A DNA stretch of 64,000 nt from Scytalidium lignicola (GCA_002812745.2 NCSJ02000061.1:100409-164408), one strand, 5' to 3'; positions 10,969 to 22,835 are shown, numbered from the stretch's first letter. Notes: generated by a model from the letters alone, not told the origin. Made by a program: numbers and translations.

Positions 10969-13900
10969 TTACCTCCTAAGCAGAAACGCGCGCAGGCTGA
11001 TCTTGCCTGTGCGCATCTGTGTGATCACGGAGCTAATTGCTCGGTGCGTGCCATTATGTGTGGTCAGGGTCCCTTTTCCGGGCCGGACCCCGAGTCTGAA
11101 GAGCTCTCTGCCATGTTTAGCCTTCTCCCAAGATAGCTGCCACTCGTCCTTCATCGTCTGACGGATGGAGGACTTCGTGGTTGCCGTCAGGGTCCGGAGA
11201 GAGGCTGGTTCTGGCTGCGGTTCTGGGTTCGCTCGTGCGTTCGGATTGTGGCCCGCAGCCATATTGGCTGCTCGATCCGCCGCTTCGTTGCCTGGCACTC
11301 CGACGTGCGCTGGGATCCACCGGAGCTGGACTTCCCAGCCTTGATCTCGGAGCTGGTCGAGTGCTCGTATAGCCTCAGCTAGGATGTATTGTCCCGAGGG
11401 GCATTTGGGGTTTGCGGTCGCCTGGATAGCCGCTTGGTTGTCCGTGAAGACGACACACTTGCCGGGGGTGCTTGTTATTGCGTGGACGTCGAGTGCGATC
11501 TGGAAGGCGAGTACCATTCCTCTCAGCTCTGCGGCGTACACGGTGGAGGTAGTCGATCTGCCCATGTATTCCGTCCTCGTCGTGCGACAGTTGTCAAGGT
11601 GCAGTGCTGGTGCCACTGCGGCTGCGCCGGCGTGACCGTTGATGCCGCTCCCGTCGGTGTAGATATATAGCGTTCCTGATTCCGTGGTGTCGTGATGCTT
11701 GATTGCTGTCTCTGCTGATTCGGCGATACAGGTGAACGGTGGGGTCTACCACGGTGGTACGACATGTGGTTGGCGTTTCTCCAGCCGATCCAGTTGGATG
11801 TTGTGCTTGAGCTCTAGGATGTTTGAGAATTGCTTAAGGGGGCTCATGGTTGTGTCGTTCTCGGAGCCCATCTCGGAGTAGAGAGGGGTCGTTCTGATGC
11901 GCATCGTGGCCTCTAGCGCGGTCTGCTCGAGTTGCTGTAGCGGTGGAAGTAGGTGTGCTTCGACGTCTACAGCGGCTCCTGCCGTAGTTCGGAAGGCCCC
12001 AGTGATGATTTGCGCTGCGCGTCGCTGGATTCGGGAGATTGCCGTGACCATGGCGCTCTCCCTGCCTCTGCCGTTGCCTCTGTTTCCTGGGATGTGCCAT
12101 GCTGAGCAGCCGTAGAGCATCTGAGGGATGATCATCGCTCGGTATACATGTCGGAGGTTGATTGATCCAGTACCCCATGTCGATGATGCCAGAGCTGATA
12201 GAGCCGACAGCCGCTGTGTTGCTGTGGCCTCCACCTTCTCTCGGTGGTAGTCCCATCGGAGCCTGGAGTCCATCTGAATGCCCAGGTATCGGCATGACGG
12301 TGAGGCTTTAATTGTGGCCTGTGGTAAGTGGAGAGGGTGTGTCGTGTTGGCCTTGGGGTCTCTGGTGAAGTGTACGAGCTCGTACTTTGCTGGTGCGAAT
12401 TGTGATCCGTGTTGTCGTGCCCACTTCTCCGCGGTCCGGTGGATAGCCTTGAGAGTCTTGCAGTTCCTTTGTGTTGTTGGGCCTACTGCTAGGATGGAGG
12501 CATCGTCGATATATCCGACTGCTTCTGTGTTTCCTGTTTTGCATGCTTCAATCAGGTCTGCATTGTAGAAGAGATAGAGGATCGGGGAAAGCGGCGATCC
12601 TTGGGGTATTCCGGTTTCAATGGGTGCCGACGGGGCTGTGTACTCCTGGAGCTTGAGTGTGGTAGACCGGTTACTCAGAAAGGAGTCGATCCACCTCACG
12701 AGCGTTTGATTTACTCTGCGCTTCCTTAGATTATGTAGCAACCGTGGTCGAGAGACGTTGTCGAAGGCTCCTGAAACGTCGAGTAGGAGTAGTGAAGCCA
12801 CCTTCCCATCCGCCCACGCTTCGTGTATACGTTGGAGTAGAAGGTGTATAGCATGGTCCGTCGACGTGAGTTTTCGGCCTCCTGTATGTCGGCTCGGGAG
12901 GAGGTGGTAGATATCAGCAAGGTAGGCGAGTCGGTTGGCGACTACGGCTTCTAGCGCTTTCCCCAACGTATTGAGGAGAGCAATCGGCCGGTATGACTTG
13001 GGCTGTGTATAGTCATCTTTTCCTGGCTTCCGGAGAACTACTGTTATAGCTTCCTTGAAGTGTTTAGGGCAGTATCCCTGCTGGAGGCACGCGTTGAAAA
13101 GCTTGTCGAGGTGTGGGAGGAGGATGACTAGGGTCTGATGCAGAATGCCGTTTGTGATGTTGTCTGTGCCTGGTGCCTTGTTCGGGGCAGCTCTGCGCAC
13201 TGCTTTCTCAATCTCCGGCATCGTGATCTCTGGGCATTCGATTGGTCGAGGGTATTCGTATCCATTGACGTCTGAAAGGTCGGCTTGAAGTGGCCGCGGA
13301 AAGAAGGACTGGCGTAAGGTTTCTGCCTTCTCTTCTGGCCGGCTGGCCAGCTCTCCATCTGGCTTCACTAATGCTGGAGTGCAGGTAGATGCTGCCGCGT
13401 GTCTGTTCTTGGCCCACTTGACCAGTTTCCAGAGGCCAGATTCGGAGGCCGATGCTTCCTCCACTCTGTGTCGATGGGTGTTGCGGAGGAACTTCTGGAT
13501 ATGTCGGCCTTTCCTATTGCGTGCCGCTCGGTATGCTTCGTAATCATCTTCGAGCCTCGTTCGTTGCCACCTTCGACGTAGTTGTTGTACTGCCGCACAG
13601 ATGTCCTTGCACTCCTGATCAAATCCTGGGATGGAGCGCGGCGATGGGTTAGACCATGGTGTTGCTGCGTCAATGCCAGCGTTGAGGGCTTCGATAATGG
13701 ATTGTACATATTCATCAATGCTCTCGTCATCCCTGAGCTCTGTGAAATCAGGCACGGGACGGAGACGGTTCTTGACCGTCTGTTGCAGTAATGGCAGGTT
13801 TGTCTTAGTCCAGAGCCGCTTTCTTGACGGAGTAGCGGGATGCCAGCTCCAGTCAAACGCGGTGGCAATGGGAAGGTGATCAGAGTCGTGATCCAGGCTT

Positions 13901-14547
13901 GTGTCGACTTTGCAGTAGATGGTGCGGGCTGCTAAGTCTGCCGAGGCGAAGGTTAAGTCGATTGTTGTTTCTCCTTGCTTCCACCTGTGCGTTGTTGTGC
14001 CAGGAGCTGTGAGTAGCTGTAGTTGGGATTCTTCGATAATGGTCAGTAGAGGCTGGGCAGCTGATATTCCACGGCTAGCGTGGCGGTGTGTGGTCGACCA
14101 GAGAGGGTGGTGGAGGTTGAAGTCCCCAAGTATGAGGAGCTCCTCGTCGGAGTCCAACTTTGCGATGGCTTCTCCTAGGTCAGGGATAGCACCGGTTCCT
14201 GCCTCATTGTAGACGTTGAAGATGCGGATCTTGTCGTGGGAATTCGGGCTGGTTAACTCTAAGGAAGTAATGTCTCTGGTGATGTGCTGTACGTTCCAGG
14301 TACTAGGATCGATCCGTGTGTTGATGTAAAAGCATACCCTCGTTGCAGCATCGTCAAGGTAGGTTAGTCGGAAGTGTTCTTTTAGAGGATGGTATGTTGT
14401 GGCGATGAATGGGTTGCGCCACGGCTCTTGGATTGCGAGGACGTCGTATTCCAGGACCCTAGGATCCTGGAATAAGTTGGCCAAGACGACATCTCTCGAC
14501 TTCTGAACGTTGTACTGTAAGATGCGTAGCTCCTGGTGTCCTACCAT
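10969..14547 (-). pseudogene. LINE ORF2: endonuclease, reverse transcriptase, RNase H, one internal stop
   Basis: Reads 933 aa from ATG 14547 to TAG 11746-11748, then continues in the same frame to 10969. The N-terminal apurinic-type endonuclease has [29 protein letters not shown] and HDSDHLPIA. The reverse transcriptase has [27 protein letters not shown] and the catalytic GYIDDASIL. After the stop, RNase H H-fold motifs follow: [21 protein letters not shown] and [14 protein letters not shown]. The codon at 11746 is TAG where the neighbours read PPW-stop-TPP, consistent with a single TGG-to-TAG change. Without it the product would be about 1190 aa before the truncated 3' end. Start chosen because it overlaps the ORF1 stop. 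Confidence 0.9.
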
Positions 14548-16721
14548 GGGCGTGGTACTGGGTTGGCGCTGTTTGTGACAGATTGACTCCGAATTCTCCG
14601 GGTATTCAAAGGGCGAACTAGCGGTTCAGAGTCCGATCGATGAGGGGTTTCTATGTGTGTCCAAGATGGGGTGGTGGAACTTCCTTTCCCCCGTGTCTCC
14701 TGGCGTACTCTCTGGTTTCGTCGGACATAATCTGATCTCCTCATGTGTTTGCGTAGTTCTGCCGCGGACGTGAAGTCTCTGCCGCAGTACACGCATACTT
14801 TCATACATTGGGCAATTGTGAGCTCGGCGTTGTGTGTTGGCCAGTCACTATAGATTTCCTGGTGTAGAGGGCATTTGCACCCTTTGTAGATCTTTCCCAG
14901 AGCTGTACGGGTATCTGTTGCCATGGAGGTGGGTGGGGATGGAGCAGTCTCAACCGTGGTGCGAATCCATTCGCCGTCGTTGTTGCTAGCTAGATTGTTG
15001 AGCCAGGTGTCAGCATCCTGCATTGTAAATGCTCCTTCTATTCTAAATGGTAGTAGTTCTTCGTCCCCAAGTTCTTGAGTAAAGGAGAAGGGTTCCCCTG
15101 TGGCCTGGATCTGCACGTCAGCTGGTGCGTCTCGCGTCTGTGTAGGCTCCTGTTGTGTTGCTGGTGTTGCCCAGTCTTCCTCCGCCGAGAGGCCACCGGG
15201 TGTTTGTGTTATCGTTGCTTCGGAAGGCGTCTGGGCTCCGGTTTGTGTTTGTATTTCTGGAGGTGTTTGCGCTGTCGACGGCCGGTCAGTAGGTAGGGGT
15301 CCTTGAGGCACCATCTGTCCAAATGTGCTGGTGTCCGGTACGACGGGCTCCCTAGCTTCCTCTGGCCTCTGGGTTGCCGTTTGGGCTGGAATCGGGGTCG
15401 CCGGGATTTGAGTTGTTTGGTTGAGTGTGCGGTTGCGTGTGGTGGGATCTCTCGTTCGTCTAATGTTGTCCTTGGGGGTGTCGTCTTTGGAGAGGACGTG
15501 CCAGTAGGTGTTCCGGATCTGCTTGGCTTGTTCTACTCTTCCCATCTCTTTCTTTCTTGCTGGGCAGGCGGTGCTCCATGCTGTGTGGGCACCTTTGCAA
15601 ACTGTACATCTAGGGGTGAAGCCTTCTACCCCCTTCTGCTTGCAGTTCTTGGTCTCGTGTAGTTCGGCGCAATAGCCACATGTCTGAGCTGCGTCACATT
15701 GAGTGCCGATGTGGCCGTAATTGTAGCAGCGGAAACATTGCTTTACTCTGCAGGCACGATCGTAGAGTTGGCAGATGTGGATTTGTCCGTCCCACACCAT
15801 CCCGGCGTAGATGATAGCATTGGCCATTTCGGGGTCTGTGAATTCTACTACTACTAAGGATGCGCGCTTGAGGGGGGATTCCTTTGTCAACCATCCTACA
15901 TACGATATCTCTGCTTTTGGAATGACTGTATAGTTGTCTGCAAGTATCTGCTGGATAGTTGCTTTCTGGTCCTTGATATTAATTGAGTTGGTAGAGATGC
16001 CGTGGACAATGACTCCGTAAGTTGGCACGATGAGTTCTGCGTGTTCTCCAAGACCTTTAATCCAGCCTCTGTTCTCCTTGAGCTTGGTCGCCTCTGTTAT
16101 AGAACTGGTGAAGATCTGTACGTCGCCGCTCTTGAGTTGATGTGCAGCCACGATCTTGACTTGTTTAGTTTCCGAATTGTCGTGGATTGATGTCTCTACT
16201 TGGTGTCTTATTCTAGTAGCAGAGAGGGACCGGAAACGCTGGGCAATTCCGTGGTCCTTGAGTTTGACTGTGATTGCTCGGTCCTTGTATGCTGTGACTG
16301 TGGATTGGGTCTTGGTAGTGCGCATGTCTTGTGGGACTGGCGGGGGAGGGGGTGGGGAGCCCTTGGCTGCTACCTGTGCCCACGACGCCGTGGCTCTGCC
16401 TCCGCCGAAATTGGATGCATTTAGTGGGGTCGTGCTTAGTCCCACAGTAGTTTTGATGATGGTGATATCTCTCTGGATGTTCTGTGTGCACTTGGCGGCA
16501 TCTTGAATGTAGTGGAGAACCTCGTTCATTGCAGGCTGCCGGAGCACCTTGCTAATGAGCGCAATAGTGGATTCAATGTATAGTTGTACAGTATTCCATG
16601 GCACCTGGTTCTGCCTGCCTCTATCCACGGCCTGCAGTTGGTTGCACGCTTCTCTGAGGTATATGGCATGCTCGTTGATATGCTCTGGGCCAATGTTTAC
16701 CTGCGGCCATTTAGGCGCCAT
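14541..16721 (-). CDS. LINE ORF1: gag-like nucleic-acid-binding protein
   Basis: An intact 726-aa ORF. The N-terminal half is helical and lysine-rich. The centre carries three CCHC-type knuckles in a row: [27 protein letters not shown] and [15 protein letters not shown] (the last is a variant). A proline/threonine-rich linker follows, and near the C-terminus a C2H2-like [18 protein letters not shown]. This architecture is typical of ORF1 in fungal Tad-like LINEs, which packages element RNA. The stop codon overlaps the ORF2 start as ATGGTAG, so ORF2 could be made by termination-reinitiation. Confidence 0.9.
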   Translation of the reverse strand: MAPKWPQVNIGPEHINEHAIYLREACNQLQAVDRGRQNQVPWNTVQLYIESTIALISKVLRQPAMNEVLHYIQDAAKCTQNIQRDITIIKTTVGLSTTPLNASNFGGGRATASWAQVAAKGSPPPPPPVPQDMRTTKTQSTVTAYKDRAITVKLKDHGIAQRFRSLSATRIRHQVETSIHDNSETKQVKIVAAHQLKSGDVQIFTSSITEATKLKENRGWIKGLGEHAELIVPTYGVIVHGISTNSINIKDQKATIQQILADNYTVIPKAEISYVGWLTKESPLKRASLVVVEFTDPEMANAIIYAGMVWDGQIHICQLYDRACRVKQCFRCYNYGHIGTQCDAAQTCGYCAELHETKNCKQKGVEGFTPRCTVCKGAHTAWSTACPARKKEMGRVEQAKQIRNTYWHVLSKDDTPKDNIRRTRDPTTRNRTLNQTTQIPATPIPAQTATQRPEEAREPVVPDTSTFGQMVPQGPLPTDRPSTAQTPPEIQTQTGAQTPSEATITQTPGGLSAEEDWATPATQQEPTQTRDAPADVQIQATGEPFSFTQELGDEELLPFRIEGAFTMQDADTWLNNLASNNDGEWIRTTVETAPSPPTSMATDTRTALGKIYKGCKCPLHQEIYSDWPTHNAELTIAQCMKVCVYCGRDFTSAAELRKHMRRSDYVRRNQRVRQETRGKGSSTTPSWTHIETPHRSDSEPLVRPLNTRRIRSQSVTNSANPVPRPW

Positions 16722-16859
16722 TACTACAGATTGAACGCGTTTTCACGCGTCAAATGTAGTAATTGTCTACGAGGACACAGGATAACTATAGAAACTGCAA
16801 AATATCACGCGTTTTCAAAAATTTGTTCTGAGCCGTTGGTGGTGTTTTTTCGGTAACTT

Positions 16860-16860
<1 letters not shown>

Positions 16861-16892
<32 letters not shown>
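16861..16892. repeat. (TAT)10 trinucleotide microsatellite
   Basis: Ten TAT units followed by TAA, directly at the 5' side of the LINE. It could be the A-rich tail of another minus-strand insertion, or a simple repeat. Confidence 0.9.
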
Positions 16893-16894
<2 letters not shown>

Positions 16895-16944
16895 TCATAG
16901 GCTGTCCCAGCCGCCCTTGTGAGTTGGATCCCTGGTCATATGAC

Positions 16945-17110
16945 AATGATAACATGTGACTCACAGTCACATGAGTCATAGTCACATGAGTCAATGCTTG
17001 GTGACTATAAATAGTTGTATCTGCTCTGAAAAACAATTAGAAGAATATCACACTTGTACCTCAGTTCAGAGCTTCAACTTTGTGGCGGCTATGCAGCGAA
17101 CGACTATAAA
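16945..17110 (+). promoter_or_regulatory. Promoter-like stretch with repeated CACATGAGTCA boxes and TATA motifs
   Basis: The motif GTCACATGAGTCA occurs twice in tandem (about 16969-16996), next to GTGACTCAC, giving several AP-1/bZIP-like TGAGTCA/TGACTCA half palindromes. TATAAATA occurs near 17004 and again near 17105. These suggest a promoter or retroelement LTR remnant driving rightward. Assignment is tentative. Confidence 0.4.
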
Positions 17111-17184
17111 TACAGGTGTTCCCACTTCTCTTTTCCAGAAACTAAGCAGAACCTGGCCGGGCTTGCTTCTCTCCTAATTAACAA

Positions 17185-17355
17185 ATGAAAACCTCTGTAC
17201 GTATAGTCCTGATATCCGTTCTCTGTCTTTGCACTTGTCAGGCCTTTCCTGGCCCTCCTCTACTTCTATATACTAGTAATCACTCAATGCTGTGTATATT
17301 TGAGTACGGTGGATGGCACTGCTTGGAATTGCCCCAGGAGTCCTACCCTTAATAT
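17185..17355 (+). CDS. Possible small secreted protein (56 aa)
   Basis: ATG 17185 opens a frame that starts [20 protein letters not shown], a convincing signal peptide with cleavage expected after QA. About 36 mature residues with two cysteines follow, to TAA at 17353. Two TATA-like boxes lie 80-180 bp upstream. A second frame at 17303-17494 gives another plausible peptide ([15 protein letters not shown]...), and a GTACGT..TTGTCAG intron of 44 bp could be read at 17197-17240, so the real gene model may differ. No family recognised. It could be an effector-type protein or chance. Confidence 0.3.
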
Positions 17356-17812
17356 CATCTTTGCTGCTTGTACTGCCATTGACGAGCTACAGAGTATGCG
17401 TTTGATGTCCACACATGGTCGCTTGCCTGCCCACATCTTTTGTCGCTCTTCTATCCAATTCCTGCAACAACATGCAAACAGGAAACAAGGATAGCCAACC
17501 ACCACAAACTTATACTGGCTTCTCTTCCGTATCATTTAATAACTACTCCATTATCGCCTCCCACCATTAATCATCTGCTATTTTGCCATTAGGAATTTCA
17601 TGGACTGAACTGCGGTCTTATTTCCAAGGGTTTTCCTAGCTTTACCTAATTAGGCAGAGCTAAGATGCCAACTGGCTCTCGTGGGCCACAACAGTTGAAA
17701 GACCATAATATACCCTCATGTCGCGACGGCTAGAGTTACTAATATATAGTATTACCTCAAATTTTCTTGGTAGTGATACGATTTAGGGACTGTCTATGAT
17801 TGACATCATGCA

Positions 17813-18842
17813 TTATCTAACCCTCCTCCTGGCATCCCCATCTATGGATATGTCTTTCAAAACTAAGAAACGAGCTAACATACAGAGAGGTGTCAAGATC
17901 CCTGCGTTCCTCGAACGAGCTATGAAGACGTGCTAGCAAGTCTTAGCAATGATCAAAATTGGAGATTGGGGAAACTCACGTCCGAGAGCTCGTCTGGTGT
18001 TGCAGAAGAAGTAGCTTCTACGAAATTGACCGCCTCGGCGGACCAGTCCACATCAGTGGACTCCAAAGTTTCTCTCGTCTCATGCATCATCCGTAACATG
18101 ATCATGCTCAAGGAATTCAAATCGGCTGAAGTGTGCTCTCTATTATCCGGGAAGATAGTGGGATCTGACCTCATATAATTAAAACCATGTTATGCTCTCT
18201 GCGTTCGGCTTCCCACCAATCTTAACCTTGCCTTTCAAAGACACGAGAATGTTCTCTATTGATATACGTGGGTGGTCCAGTCCCCTGGACCAGATGAATC
18301 GTATTCTAGCCAAGACCTGCGATGTCAGCAAAGGTAGGATTGGAAGAGGGTGATATTCGACTCACTTGGCTGATTATATATGCTATCTCCTGTTCTGTTG
18401 GATAGATTGAGTGAAGTAGTAAATCTGCTATCAAGAACCTTACATACTCAGTAAATGTAAAGATTTTATTTCTGAATAAATAGCGTTCACAGATATTAAC
18501 GAAATCCGGGTGCTGGATTTCGGGAAGACAATAAACCTCATCGCTTTGAGATGTAACTCCAAAGGTCCTCATCACCTGGATTTCTGTCCCATTATTGCAG
18601 AGGACAAGTACGAAGTCTGAGCCAAGTTCGATAAACGGTTCGTAGAAGTCCCAGGGATTGCATCTGAATGACGGGATTTCCTTTATCTGTGCGATCCAAA
18701 ATTCTTTCCTGGCGACTTTGGAAGACATGTGCGCGTGCGTTGGACAGAGTGATGTCGAGTTACAGCAACGTTTTCTCATAGCCGAGGTTGGTAGAATTGC
18801 TGCAGTATCAGCAGGAACAGTGTCTAAAGATCTGCCGCTCAT
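17813..18842 (-). CDS. Protein-kinase-like pseudokinase, intact, 4 exons
   Basis: Exons 18842-18366, 18316-18217, 18164-17980 and 17932-17813 join in frame (introns GT..AG, phases 0, 1, 0) to give 293 aa. The N-terminal half holds the small-lobe-like part (FVLVLCNNGTEIQVM, then a helix ending EQEIAYIISQ). Exon 2 encodes the catalytic-loop position as GLDHPRISIENILVSLKGKV, so the HRD aspartate is gone. The DFG position reads KIDPTI. Exon 3 keeps the helix that follows in these proteins (SADLNSLSMIMLRMM). It is therefore unlikely to phosphorylate; a scaffold or decoy role is a guess. Two sister copies lie at 19.5-20.65 kb and 23.5-24.5 kb. The start is the first ATG of the open frame and may be slightly wrong. 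Confidence 0.65.
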
Positions 18843-19538
18843 AACTCAATTAAAGGAACTAGAAGATTGCGAACGGAAGAAGAAAGGAACGAAGGAATTC
18901 TAAAGAGGTGGCAAGTGAATGGTTATGAAGTCCTCATGAGAGAATCGAATAGCAAAGAAAAACATGGAATCTTTTGCTTGCTAGGATTTAGAGATGATCT
19001 CCATTAAAGAATTGCCACCCAGATATGGCTCCCTTGTGATCATGAAAAGATATCAAGGGTGGTCTCCATCCGAAATGTGCTGTCCGCGACCTTGAGACCT
19101 TGCGACCTTGAAAGGGCGAAAGTGTTCAGATTTGGAGGGAGCCCTGAATTGGATGCCTGTGATTTATGGTAAAGGATTTCTGGTGGGGACTTTCTTGCAA
19201 AAAGGTCTTTTAGTGGGGACCTCCCTACCAAAAGCAGCCATAATTGGCTCCTCCCAAGAGCAGGTGAGTCATGGAGGGGAATGTGGATCATCCAGATGAA
19301 CTGTATACTACCAAGAACTTGTAATGTCAATGAAATCCAAGTCAGAGTTTCAGCGGTGAAACTTCTCGCTGGGGTTCTTAATCATTTAATCCTCGCACAA
19401 AATCAGAACGGGACATAAGAGTTCGACGCGGGAATAAATTGAATATGATAAGATGAGATGGAATTTTCGCAATTCAGCGAAAGTGTAATGCAATAAGTCT
19501 TTTAATTCAAATACAACCTCCTATTACTAATTTAGAAA
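18843..19538. other. Intergenic, nothing recognised
   Basis: Space between two same-strand pseudokinase copies. Holds only short unsupported frames and a weak repeat of TGGTGGGGAC/AGTGGGGACC near 19180-19225. Confidence 0.5.
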
Positions 19539-20650
19539 TTACTCTCGTTGTAAATACCTGTAATACCCACGCGAACAGACCTGGGCCAAAGATATTAGGC
19601 CGATGAGTGATTCTTTCTGCCATGGACGGGCCAGGAGTGGATGCTACGGCTGTCAGAGTAGGTCTCTTAAGGTGTGAAAGGACAGGGGATAATATACCTT
19701 GAGCAGCTCCGCCGCAGAGACAGCAGATGTCGTTGCGGAAAGGAATCCAAGAGCATCTGGGCTTGAACGCCAGCGATGCAGATCGTCGATACCGATAGCC
19801 CCATCCTCATTGACGTACTTCTGCATCAATTCCATCATGATGAACGAGAGGGCTCTGATATCACGAGGCTCGCCCCTGGGCCGTGAGATTATGTGACAGC
19901 ATTCTTGATTTGCTGTGAGATCGGATCAACTCATGCATCACTCGTACGAGGAGCTTTACTCACCAATCTTCACATCGCCGTCTGTGTTGAGCAAGATATT
20001 CGAAGAACTGAGAGACCCGTGTAAGCCACGTCAGTCACGATCTGCTGTGATCAGTGCATGTTCTTGAATGGCTTGCGGGAGCTTACCTGTCCGAGGATAG
20101 CCGCGAGTTGTCGCTCATCGGGATAAGCTGGCGACTTTACCAGCTGCTCGAGGGAGACGGGCATGTGCTCGAGGACAATGTAGAGGCTGTTGCCAGTGGT
20201 GAAAGCTTCAAGGGCAGCGACGATAGTTCGGTCCTGAAGTTGTCGAAACACATGTAGCGTCTTTTTGGCCGCTTGGGTTGAGAATGCTTTCACATGGACA
20301 AGCTCAATGGGAGGGGCCTTCCGAGCAGCTACTTCCAGTGGGCCGCCGAGTTCAATGTCATAGATCTTTTCGTACTTCTCTCATGGAGATTTCCATGCCG
20401 CTCGAAGCTGGAGAGGGCCATTTGTTGTAGACTTGACCATCCCCGATTGTGCCTTTCCCGTCCCGGCTGCGATATCAAAGGTAGTTTCTGGAAAGCGGGT
20501 TTTTTTCTTGCTTGAGGCATCATTCTTGGAGGTCAAGCTATAATCAGGTGAGTCGGGCATGGCAGCACTCTTCGTAATCTGGGCTGGCGATTTGGCTCCC
20601 GCCAATGCAAGCATATCAATGTGTTTAAAATTATTATCAGAAGGACCCAT
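19539..20650 (-). pseudogene. Pseudokinase copy with an in-frame stop
   Basis: Exon 1 (20650-20087) encodes 188 codons with one TGA at 20381-20383, where a CGA-to-TGA change is likely. Before it is a low-complexity Ser/Thr/Lys head; after it KIYDIELGGPLEVAAR and the helix EHMPVSLEQLVK..QLAAILGQ. A short exon near 20040-19964 encodes LHGSLSSSNILLNTDGDVKI, the catalytic-loop position with HGS for HRD. Exons 19912-19698 (ANQEC..DIRALSFIMMELM) and 19643-19539 (HPLLARPWQKESL) complete it. Intron phases match the intact sister at 17.8-18.8 kb. The exon 2 acceptor is unclear and a second TGA lies just before the loop. Most likely a recent pseudogene; an unrecognised intron at the first stop is the alternative. 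Confidence 0.6.
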
Positions 20651-21650
20651 TTTGAGGTAATAGAGTGCTAAAGCTGGTGCTGGTTAGTACGTGCGATGAC
20701 AGGGATGTGGAAGTAATGAGAAATCGAGCGAGGGACCGGCTCAGAAGTAAAGAGTACACTGTTGTTTGTGTGTTTGTGTTGATATAGATGATCTCACCTC
20801 GAAGTGATGATCTACCCGTTAACGCAAACCCCCCACCCCCCCTTTTCTCTCTAAATACCATCCATCCCCATGTTATCGGCGGATCCGCCTATTTCGTTGA
20901 AGGAATTTCGTCGAAGTAATTAGTAACCGGATTTGGTTTGAGCCACTCCAGTAGTTGTTCAGGAAACGGACCAAAAGAGCTATCATCTCTTCAAGAGGTT
21001 GTCTCGTACAGTAATCTGCGTTGGGCAAAGATCGGTCATTTTTGGTGATTTAATCTGGATGATCACTTTTAGATTATCACNTTTTTTTTAATAGATGATT
21101 GCTCTTTTTTATAGACGATTCCCTTTGAAAATTTGTTGCTTGCGTGGACCGTTAGATCTTCGCATCAAGCCGGATGATCCAAGCTCTAGGATCCAATGGC
21201 GTGCACCACCTGTATACTGTTGAAGTGATCTCCATCCGATTTCTGAGGCGAACCATCTCAGAATGATGTAGGATAGCAGACCATCAGGCAGTTAGCAATT
21301 ATCTTTACCCGAATGGACTATTTCGCTCATCGTCTCAATCTTTAAGTTTATCTTTACATGGATCATCATCAATTATATCCCATCCTAGTTATGCTCCACC
21401 TTGACCAGTTTTGCTCTGACGACTCGTCATAACGAGAAATTCGATAACAAGTCTAGTTTATTTGTGCTTCTAGCTAAGACTTATACGTCCGGTTAAGGCC
21501 ACGCATGCATTTCTAGTTATCTTGACCACATCCACTTAAGGGTAATACCAACCTGTTGTCAATTCTGTAAGAGAAGAAGCCTTGAGCATGACGCCTTAAT
21601 CATAAATGAATAATGCAATTTTCACTCTTATCTTCACTACAATGCTTTGA
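20651..21650. other. Intergenic about 1 kb, no gene seen
   Basis: Moderately AT-rich. Contains a pyrimidine-rich stretch near 20830-20850 and one N beside a T-run at 21081. No coding signal recognised on either strand. Confidence 0.5.
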
Positions 21651-22835
21651 TTACCAGATGAAATCTTGCTGGAGATTCTCAAATACCTTCATTATGTCGA
21701 TGCTGATTTCTCCGTACATGGCAAAAAGGACGATTTGCTTTCCAGTCATGCTACCTGTAAAAGGCTCGCGATTGTTGGACAAGGTCTTGCATTCGAACAC
21801 GTTACATTCACTCAACGAAAAGGAAGGTACGAGGCTCTCCTTGAGATGTCAAAATTTCCTCATGTCTGCAAGATCATTCGGCGCTTAACCTGTTCCTTTG
21901 AGGCTTTCCAAACTAAGCCTGAGCATTCCCAAGGCGCATATTCGCGTCAGAAAACATGGATACAACGTGAGTTTGACAGGTTGTACGACATATATTACCG
22001 CGGCTGCCAACATCAGCAATTTGAAGACAGCAATGTGGATACGGCCAGCCTGGCTTCAGCTCTATCTTGTTTTCAAAAGCTCAGTTCTGTGAGAATTGTG
22101 GAGGATTTAAGCACTCTATGGGGAGATTGGTTCCCGGATGACCTTAGTTACACCGAAAACGGAGCGAGGCTTTTTGAGACGATCACAACCGCGTTATTTG
22201 TGTCCGGATTAGAGATTGACGAGCTACATTTAGAATCTGCTAGTACGGGTTCTCCAGCATTTACAGGGATCATTCAGAACCTCTCTTCTGCAGCTCTTGT
22301 GCTGTATCCGTATGTATTTGGAAAATTGAGACGCTTGAGAATGTTATTACTGTAGCGCGTGGATGGTGAACAGCTCAATTTCGATAGTATATCAAAGCTG
22401 ATCCAGTCGGCGGCTTCATCACTAGAGGAACTGGTTTTGCAATCCGATCAGTATAGCTACCCACTTCCACGAGATTTTTTTGATTCTCTTGATCTTCCCA
22501 GGTTGCGAGCTATCAGCTTGAATGCATTGGAAATTCAGAATCTATTGCATCTGCTGAGTTTCATTCGCAGGCACGCCCTTACCTTGAAGAACATTGAATT
22601 GAGCGAGATCAGCTTGGAAGAAGGCTCTTGGGAAACGGCCATCGTTGGAATGCGGGAATTGTTAGACTTGGATTTGGTTCGCATTAAGGGTCTTATGCAT
22701 GACTGGATTGATATCGGAGTAGGGAAAAGCTGGTGGACTTTTCATAATACAACGAGTTCGAGTTTTATCCAACAGGATTTTAATAATAATTCATTCGAAC
22801 TGGCATGGCTACCTTATGATGTTGTGGGGAACTGA
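21651..22835 (+). pseudogene. F-box-like protein, disrupted
   Basis: A continuous frame begins with LPDEILLEILKYL, a good F-box start, and runs 395 codons to TGA/stop at 22835. A TGA sits immediately before it (21648-21650), so no start codon is in frame. A TAG at 22353-22355 splits the body. The rest is leucine-patterned, LRR-like sequence (for example SSLEELVLQSD, DLPRLRAISLNALE) as in fungal F-box proteins that recruit substrates to SCF ubiquitin ligase. Frame is preserved across the stop, so the damage is by point mutation. An upstream exon carrying the start is possible. It sits between pseudokinase copies, another expanded fungal family. Confidence 0.6.

Larger units (their letters stand above)
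10958..16860 (-). mobile_element. Tad-like non-LTR retrotransposon (LINE), 3'-truncated
   Basis: Two long ORFs on the minus strand (gag-like ORF1, then endonuclease-RT-RNase H ORF2) with the Tad/I-clade order common in ascomycetes. The 5' end lies upstream of 16721. The 3' end stops inside the region after RNase H, near 10979, with no A-rich tail; the Cys/His-rich tail usual after LRAFL is absent. Low-coordinate flank: DUF3435 relic. High-coordinate flank: a (TAT)10 run at 16861. Unlike the copia and gypsy copies it is hardly mutated, so it is a recent arrival or one that escaped RIP. Confidence 0.9.

Noticed and set aside
11181..16506. Many plus-strand ORFs within the LINE
   Set aside because: Shadows of the long, GC-rich minus-strand ORF1 and ORF2.
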